A DNA stretch of 64,000 nt from JAYYZW01 sp965217605. GTDB lineage: Bacteria; Pseudomonadota; Gammaproteobacteria; Ga0077536. A program made the position numbers and the translations under genes. Positions 59,698-64,000 of the stretch are shown here, one piece after another (position 1 is the stretch's first letter; every line of letters starts with the position of its first letter). The notes beneath the pieces were generated by a model that ran no database searches, was not told the origin of the DNA, and saw only the letters and a program-made list of their open reading frames with translations. The stretch is from NCBI GenBank assembly GCA_965217605.1, contig CBDCJB010000012.1, positions 186,001 to 250,000 on the forward strand, given 5' to 3'.

Positions 59698-61245
59698 ATG
59701 GCGACGACGGCGGACAGCGTTTTTGGGGGCAGATCGAGCATGGCTTCATACACGATGGCTCAGGCGTTCACCAGGAATTTCCTGGGCCATTCGCCCAATT
59801 GGTACAAGCTGGCGATCATTGGTTTTCTGATATTGAACCCCATCCTGGTCGTTTCAGTCGGCCCCTTCATCGCCGGTTGGTGCTTGATCCTCGAATTCAT
59901 CTTCTGTCTGGCGATGGCGCTGAAATGTTATCCCCTGCAGCCCGGCGGCCTGCTGGCGATCGAAGCCGTGATATTGGGCCTCACGACCCCGGAAACCGTC
60001 TACGAGGAAACCCTCACGAACTTCCCCGTGATCATGCTGTTGATGTTCATGGTGGCAGGCATCTTTTTCCTGAAAGAATTGCTGCTGTTCACGTTCACGA
60101 AAATATTGCTCAAAGTGCAATCCAAAGCATTGCTGTCGTTGTTGTTTTGTGCCGTGGCTGCCGTTCTCTCGGCCTTCCTCGACGCGCTGACCGTAACGGC
60201 TGTCATAATAACCGTCGCCGAAGGGTTTTATCTCGTCTATCACAAGATCGCCTCCGGCAAGCAATTCACGAGCGACCACGACGCCACCGGCGACGATGAG
60301 GTGCACGATTTACACCGCGCCGACCTCGATGATTTTCGCTCGTTTCTCCGCAGCCTCATGATGCACGGCGCCGTCGGCACGGCGCTCGGCGGCGTATGCA
60401 CGCTGGTCGGGGAACCGCAAAATCTCTTAATCGCCAAAATCGCCGGTTGGGAATTCGTCGAATTCTTCTTGCGGATGGCACCGATTTCGATGCCGGTGCT
60501 CGTCGTCGGACTCATGACCTGTGTAATGCTGGAGAAAACGGGTTGGTTCGGTTTCGGCCAAGAGCTACCCGAAAAAGTCCGCCTGATCCTGGTCGGCTAC
60601 GATGCGCACGAAACCGAGCAACGCACCTTGCAAGACGTCGCCGTCCTCTGGGTGCAAGGCGTCACCGCCATCTACCTGTGTTTCGCATTGGGTTTTCATC
60701 TCGCGGAAGTCGGCGTGATCGGCCTTTCCGTAATCGTTCTGGCAACGGCTTTCAACGGCATCACGGAAGAGCATCGACTCGGCCACGCGTTTGAAGAAGC
60801 GCTGCCGTTTACGTCCCTGTTGGTGGTGTTTTTCGGTATCGTCGCCGTAATTCACGATCAGCATTTGTTCACGCCGGTCATCGAATGGGTGCTCGGCCTC
60901 GAAGGTACGCTGCAGACTGCGGCGTTCTACCTCGCCAATGGCGTGCTTTCTATGATCAGCGACAATATCTTCGTCGCCACCGTATACATCTCCGAGGTGT
61001 TCAATGCATTCGAAGCCGGGCGAATCACGCGCGAGCAATTCGATCTGCTCGCCATCGCCATCAATACCGGCACGAATATCCCAAGCGTAGCGACGCCCAA
61101 CGGACAGGCCGCATTTCTATTCCTGTTAACCTCGGCCCTGGCGCCCGTCATTCGTCTCTCCTATGGCCGCATGGTGTGGATGGCGCTGCCGTATACGATC
61201 ACGATGACGACCGCCGGGCTGCTCGCCGTTATTTATCTGTTGTGA
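59698..61245 (+). CDS. nhaB: Na+/H+ antiporter NhaB
   Basis: A 515-residue inner-membrane sodium/proton exchanger for sodium export and pH control. About 12 helices; RNFLGHSPNWYKLAIIGFLI, LAMALKCYPLQPGGLLAIEA, LLMFMVAGIFFLKELLLFTF and AFLDALTVTAVIITVAEGFY are nearly those of enterobacterial NhaB. ATG 59740 (MASYTMAQAFTRNFLG) would fit the family N-terminus better than 59698; both are possible. The upstream region is AT-rich with a small hairpin. Confidence 0.95.
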   Translation: MATTADSVFGGRSSMASYTMAQAFTRNFLGHSPNWYKLAIIGFLILNPILVVSVGPFIAGWCLILEFIFCLAMALKCYPLQPGGLLAIEAVILGLTTPETVYEETLTNFPVIMLLMFMVAGIFFLKELLLFTFTKILLKVQSKALLSLLFCAVAAVLSAFLDALTVTAVIITVAEGFYLVYHKIASGKQFTSDHDATGDDEVHDLHRADLDDFRSFLRSLMMHGAVGTALGGVCTLVGEPQNLLIAKIAGWEFVEFFLRMAPISMPVLVVGLMTCVMLEKTGWFGFGQELPEKVRLILVGYDAHETEQRTLQDVAVLWVQGVTAIYLCFALGFHLAEVGVIGLSVIVLATAFNGITEEHRLGHAFEEALPFTSLLVVFFGIVAVIHDQHLFTPVIEWVLGLEGTLQTAAFYLANGVLSMISDNIFVATVYISEVFNAFEAGRITREQFDLLAIAINTGTNIPSVATPNGQAAFLFLLTSALAPVIRLSYGRMVWMALPYTITMTTAGLLAVIYLL

Positions 61246-61263
61246 TTCCGTTATAGTTATCGT

Positions 61264-61291
61264 CCCTGGATGAAGCGCAGCGGAATCCGGG
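61264..61291. repeat. REP-like repeat 7, encoding the N-terminus of the serine hydrolase
   Basis: CCCTGGATGAAGCGCAGCGG and the rest of the element. Its ATG at 61270 is the start of the next gene, giving MKRSGIRDS. Confidence 0.85.
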
Positions 61292-62730
61292 ATTCATTTC
61301 TCGACGCGACAGCGATCATCCGACCGATAGCCTTAGCCTTTTTCATTTCGTTCGCGCCAAACGCACTCGGCGCGGACGCATCCGAGCTCGTGCTCAAACT
61401 CGACGAGATCCGCGCCCAATATCGAATTCCCGCTTACGGATTCGCCCTCGTCGACGGTGACGAGACCCTGATCGCCGGTGCGCGCGGCACCGCTGATCTT
61501 GCGAGTGGACGCCTGGCTGACGCCAATACCGTTTTCCGCATTGGGTCCATTACCAAGGCCTTCACCGCGCTGGCCGTTTTGATCGCTGTGGACAGAGGCA
61601 TACTCGACCTCGATGCGGCGCTAGTCGACCTCATCGGTCGAGATTTTTATGCGAATCCCTGGGCGCCGTCTCACCCCGTACGCCTGGTGCATCTGCTCGA
61701 GCAAACGGCGGGCTTCGCGGACCTATCGATGGAAGAGATGCATCACAGCGATCCGTCGCCGTTGGCACTCGAGACAGCACTGCGTCTAAATCCACAAAAT
61801 CGCCGCGTGCTGTGGCGACCGGGGACGCATTTTTCCTATACCAATGCCGGAGCGGGTCTGGCGGCCTATGCGCTCGAACAACGGATAGGCGGCACCTACG
61901 AGGCGTTCGTCAAGGAACGGATATTTGCGCCACTCGGCATGTACGAGGCTTCATTGCACCTCGATGAAAAAACGAAAAAATTACTGGCCACCGGGTACGA
62001 TACCGATGCCGAGACACCGATTGCTTATTGGCACATGCTGTTTCGCGCTTTCGGTGCGATCAACGCCACGCCCCGGGATATGGCTGCTTTTGTCAAGCTA
62101 TTGATCCAACGCGGTACTTATCACGGACAAACGCTGCTGCCCGCACGTTTGATCGAACGCATGGAATCGCCCGAAACGACGCTCGCCGCGCGTTCTGGAT
62201 TGCGCTTTGGTTATGGCCTCGGAATCTACGCTTGGTACCGGGACGGCGCGCTCTTTCATGGCCACGGAGGGGACGGCGACGGTTACCTGGCGCATTTTGG
62301 TTATAACCACGACACAGCAAGGGGTTATTTCGTAGTCATCAATGCGTTCAAACACCCGCCCCTGCGCGACATGCGCAAAGCAATCGAGCGCTTCATCGTC
62401 CGCGAGCTGCGGCCGGTTCATGCGCCGCGTCCTCGAAGCCATAATCGAACGACCGCGATTCACGGAACTTATAAACGCGTGACCTTTCGCTTCCCGCCGC
62501 GGCCAGGTCGCGAGCCGGAACGCATGGAGATCGTGTTGGATGAAGGGCGGCTCTATACACGGCTGCCCGATGAACAACGACGCGAATTGATTCCCGTCAA
62601 TGATCAGCATTTCCGCCGGGCCGGAGAACCCGAGGCAACCATTGCGATCTTGGGAGATAGCGACGGCCGAATCGTGTACCAGGGTGAGCGCCACAATTAT
62701 GTGCGCGTCGCATCCAATGACGTGGATTAA
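61270..62730 (+). CDS. Beta-lactamase-family serine hydrolase
   Basis: A 486-residue exported penicillin-binding-protein-like hydrolase. A hydrophobic signal (IRPIALAFFISFAPNALGA) follows a nine-residue start encoded by a REP repeat. Catalytic motifs are GSITKAFTALAV (SxxK), SYTNAGAGLAAYAL (YxN) and a HGHGGDGDGYLAHFG stretch in place of KTG. The C-terminal beta domain (from about 400, HGTYKRVTFRFPP) resembles that of esterase/D-peptidase members. Substrate could be peptidoglycan peptides or small esters. Confidence 0.87.
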   Translation: MKRSGIRDSFLDATAIIRPIALAFFISFAPNALGADASELVLKLDEIRAQYRIPAYGFALVDGDETLIAGARGTADLASGRLADANTVFRIGSITKAFTALAVLIAVDRGILDLDAALVDLIGRDFYANPWAPSHPVRLVHLLEQTAGFADLSMEEMHHSDPSPLALETALRLNPQNRRVLWRPGTHFSYTNAGAGLAAYALEQRIGGTYEAFVKERIFAPLGMYEASLHLDEKTKKLLATGYDTDAETPIAYWHMLFRAFGAINATPRDMAAFVKLLIQRGTYHGQTLLPARLIERMESPETTLAARSGLRFGYGLGIYAWYRDGALFHGHGGDGDGYLAHFGYNHDTARGYFVVINAFKHPPLRDMRKAIERFIVRELRPVHAPRPRSHNRTTAIHGTYKRVTFRFPPRPGREPERMEIVLDEGRLYTRLPDEQRRELIPVNDQHFRRAGEPEATIAILGDSDGRIVYQGERHNYVRVASNDVD

Positions 62731-62738
62731 GTGCTCAG

Positions 62739-62903
62739 CTAGTGCCCCGTCCCGCAAATAACTTTCGTAGTTGGCGGCGGATTTTTCGTCACTGGCAAGG
62801 CGCGACGACGCCGTGTAGCGGGCTCTACATAAGGAGGAGCAACACGGCCAGGGGCGAAAAAGACGAGCCAAATATGGAAGTTATTTGCGGGACGGGGCAC
62901 TAG
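62739..62903. mobile_element. MITE 2 (IS630-related), upstream of arfB
   Basis: A 165-bp non-coding element with 26-bp perfect terminal inverted repeats (CTAGTGCCCCGTCCCGCAAA plus TAACTT) flanked by TA. The interior is like MITE 1, including GGCAAGGCGCGACGACGCCG and AAGGAGGAG. It ends at the GTG start of arfB. Confidence 0.92.
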
Positions 62904-63322
62904 TGCTTAGGATCACGGGCAGGATCAGCCTACCGGACGACGAGATCGAGTTGTCCGCGATCCGCGCGCAGGGGCCGGGCGGCCAGAACGTCAACAAAGT
63001 GTCGTCGGCGATATCGCTGCGTTTCGACGTTCTCGCTTCCTCGCTGCCGCAACGGTACAAGAACGGCATCCTGGCGCTACGTGACCGCCGCATTTCGCGC
63101 GACGGTGTCGTGACCCTCAAGGCGCAACGTTACCGCAGCCAGGATCGAAACCGCGAAGATGCATTAAAGCGTCTGGGCGACCTGATCAAACGCGGCGGCG
63201 CGCGTGAGAAACCCCGCGTCGCGACGCGCCCGAGCTCGGCATCGCGAAAACGCCGGCTGGATGAAAAGAAGCGGCGTGCCCGCGTTAAGGCGCTGCGCCG
63301 CTCGCCGGGAACGTCTGACTGA
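62903..63322 (+). CDS. arfB: Alternative ribosome-rescue factor / peptidyl-tRNA hydrolase ArfB
   Basis: A 139-residue release-factor-like protein that frees ribosomes stalled on non-stop mRNA. The GGQ motif is in AIRAQGPGGQNVNKVSSAIS, followed by RFDVLASSLPQRYKNGIL and LKAQRYRSQDRNREDAL. The basic C-terminal tail (ASRKRRLDEKKRRARVKALR) enters the mRNA channel. The GTG start at 62903 shares its G with the MITE end CACTAG. A TTG at 62885 would put six codons in the MITE. GGGACGGGGC of the MITE end is the only binding-site-like sequence. Confidence 0.93.
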   Translation: MLRITGRISLPDDEIELSAIRAQGPGGQNVNKVSSAISLRFDVLASSLPQRYKNGILALRDRRISRDGVVTLKAQRYRSQDRNREDALKRLGDLIKRGGAREKPRVATRPSSASRKRRLDEKKRRARVKALRRSPGTSD

Positions 63323-63504
63323 TCGACCCCGTACCCGGCTCTTTGGCGTGGCGCTCAGCCACACCGGTGCCGCAGGACCTCGTGGTGCCCGGCCCGGAGC
63401 CGATACCGCCCAACGCACCCAATCCACGACCCGGGTGACGGCGACTACAAGAGTAGCCCCAGAGAATGATATATTCCGCGGCTGTCGATTAAGGGGAGCG
63501 CATC

Positions 63505-63777
63505 ATGAACTACCGTGTGTTAATGCTTTTTGTAGCTGGGCTGTTCCTCAGCGCCTGCGGGGAGGACGAAGCGGCGAAACAGACTACTGCCAGTCCAGAT
63601 CCCGCACCCAAGTCAGAATCCAGTGTCGGAGCTCCAGCCGTGAACAAGGGCGGATTTACGGATCCGGCCTATGGGGGCGACATCGTTGCGACCGAAGACG
63701 GTGAGATCTTTACCATCCCGGAAGAAGAAGGCTCGGAACAACCGCGCGTGGGTGGAGTACCCCAGCTCGAAGAATAA
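63505..63777 (+). CDS. Small lipoprotein A
   Basis: A 90-residue lipoprotein with signal MNYRVLMLFVAGLFL and lipobox LSAC, then GEDEAAKQTTASPDPAPKSE, a Pro/Ser-rich linker, and an acidic end (EDGEIFTIPEEEGSEQPR). AAGGGGAG precedes the ATG. The start of the gene and its leader resemble the next gene, so the two are paralogs. No family is recognised. Confidence 0.75.
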   Translation: MNYRVLMLFVAGLFLSACGEDEAAKQTTASPDPAPKSESSVGAPAVNKGGFTDPAYGGDIVATEDGEIFTIPEEEGSEQPRVGGVPQLEE

Positions 63778-63888
63778 AGCTGAGAAAAGACGTTTCCGCA
63801 TCTTGCGGCGCGTCGAGTCGGGCTGACTAGATGGTGCGCGTTCCGCGATACTATAGTTCGTGAAGGCCGACTCTGGAGGAGTGCAGCG

Positions 63889-64000
63889 ATGAAGTACTGT
63901 GTGCTGACCCTTTTGTTAGCAGGTCTGTTCCTCAACGGCTGCGGGGAGGACAAACCAGTCGAGCAAGGAACGAAAGTCCCGGCGATGGAAAAACCTGCGC
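63889..64000 (+). CDS. Small lipoprotein B (3' end outside window)
   Basis: MKYCVLTLLLAGLFLNGCGE followed by DKPVEQGTKVP runs to the window end. It has the same signal and lipobox layout (LNGCGED against LSACGED) as the gene 110 bases before. GGAGGAG lies nine bases before the ATG. A tandem duplicate that has diverged after the signal. Confidence 0.7.
   Translation, partial: MKYCVLTLLLAGLFLNGCGEDKPVEQGTKVPAMEKPA

Noticed and set aside
62098..62871. 257-codon minus-strand frame ending in MITE 2
   Set aside because: Antisense to the serine hydrolase, with its start in the MITE.
1..64000. tRNA, rRNA, riboswitch or phage genes
   Set aside because: None was recognised by eye. A covariance-model scan would be needed to exclude small RNAs.

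Overview
The window is a chromosomal piece of a high-GC proteobacterium, most likely a gammaproteobacterium (inference). The evidence is the housekeeping order: rng next to yhdP, prfB (with its programmed frameshift) next to lysS and recJ, an RpfE-like gene before recJ, and thrC-hom, together with nhaB, arfB, an HvfA-type RiPP precursor and a VPLPA-CTERM exosortase substrate. No rRNA, tRNA or CRISPR array was seen. Coding density is high, and high third-position GC produces many long antisense shadow frames.

Layout. 1-4.8 kb: end of a cytochrome P450, a two-gene molybdenum hydroxylase and an MFS carrier. 4.8-6.1 kb: an AT-richer island with a Sel1-repeat gene that carries an internal frameshift. 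6.1-17.8 kb: small lipoproteins, GST, cupin, a membrane spermidine-synthase-like protein, a decayed SDR, DUF1329 protein, thiolase, alpha/beta hydrolases, YbaK-like deacylase, PQQ-type sugar dehydrogenase, a GRDP-like Cys/Gly-rich protein and a HbpS/GlcG-like protein. 18.0-20.6 kb: a VPLPA-CTERM protein gene split by an IS1380-family element. 20.7-27.2 kb: molybdopterin oxidoreductase, several small unknowns, NUDIX, an esterase and argG. 27.4-31.8 kb: a GGDEF/degenerate-EAL sensor, a cation/proton antiporter and DoxX. 31.8-37.1 kb: a TPP enzyme coupled to an FMN glutamate-synthase-like protein, then hvfC-hvfB-hvfA. 37.4-45.4 kb: lysS, prfB, recJ, RpfE-like, thrC, hom. 45.5-55.5 kb: tldD, a GlcD-like oxidase, a glgC relic, rng, yhdP, mnmA. 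55.7-64 kb: acnA (3' end damaged), an IS630 element, nhaB, a serine hydrolase, arfB and two related lipoproteins, the second cut by the window end.

Mobile and repeated DNA is the main theme. An IS630-type element (58.3-59.5 kb) shares terminal inverted repeats with two complete ~165-bp MITEs and one half MITE. These four insertions lie exactly at gene ends: they supply or abut the stop codons of rng and acnA and the start codons of the GlcD-like gene and arfB. A REP-like repeat built around GGATTCCGCTGCGCTCCATCC occurs seven times, and one copy encodes the N-terminus of the serine hydrolase. An exact 60-bp repeat occurs once inside the decayed SDR and once in the tail of the IS1380 element.

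The most notable biological system is the hvfABC cluster, in which HvfA has six EGKCG motifs expected to be modified by the DUF692 (MNIO) enzyme HvfB with HvfC into a copper-binding peptide. A DoxX gene, usually hvfD in such loci, lies 3.3 kb further along the same strand, behind an unusual translationally coupled FMN/TPP enzyme pair. All functional calls come from reading the sequence; no database search was run.
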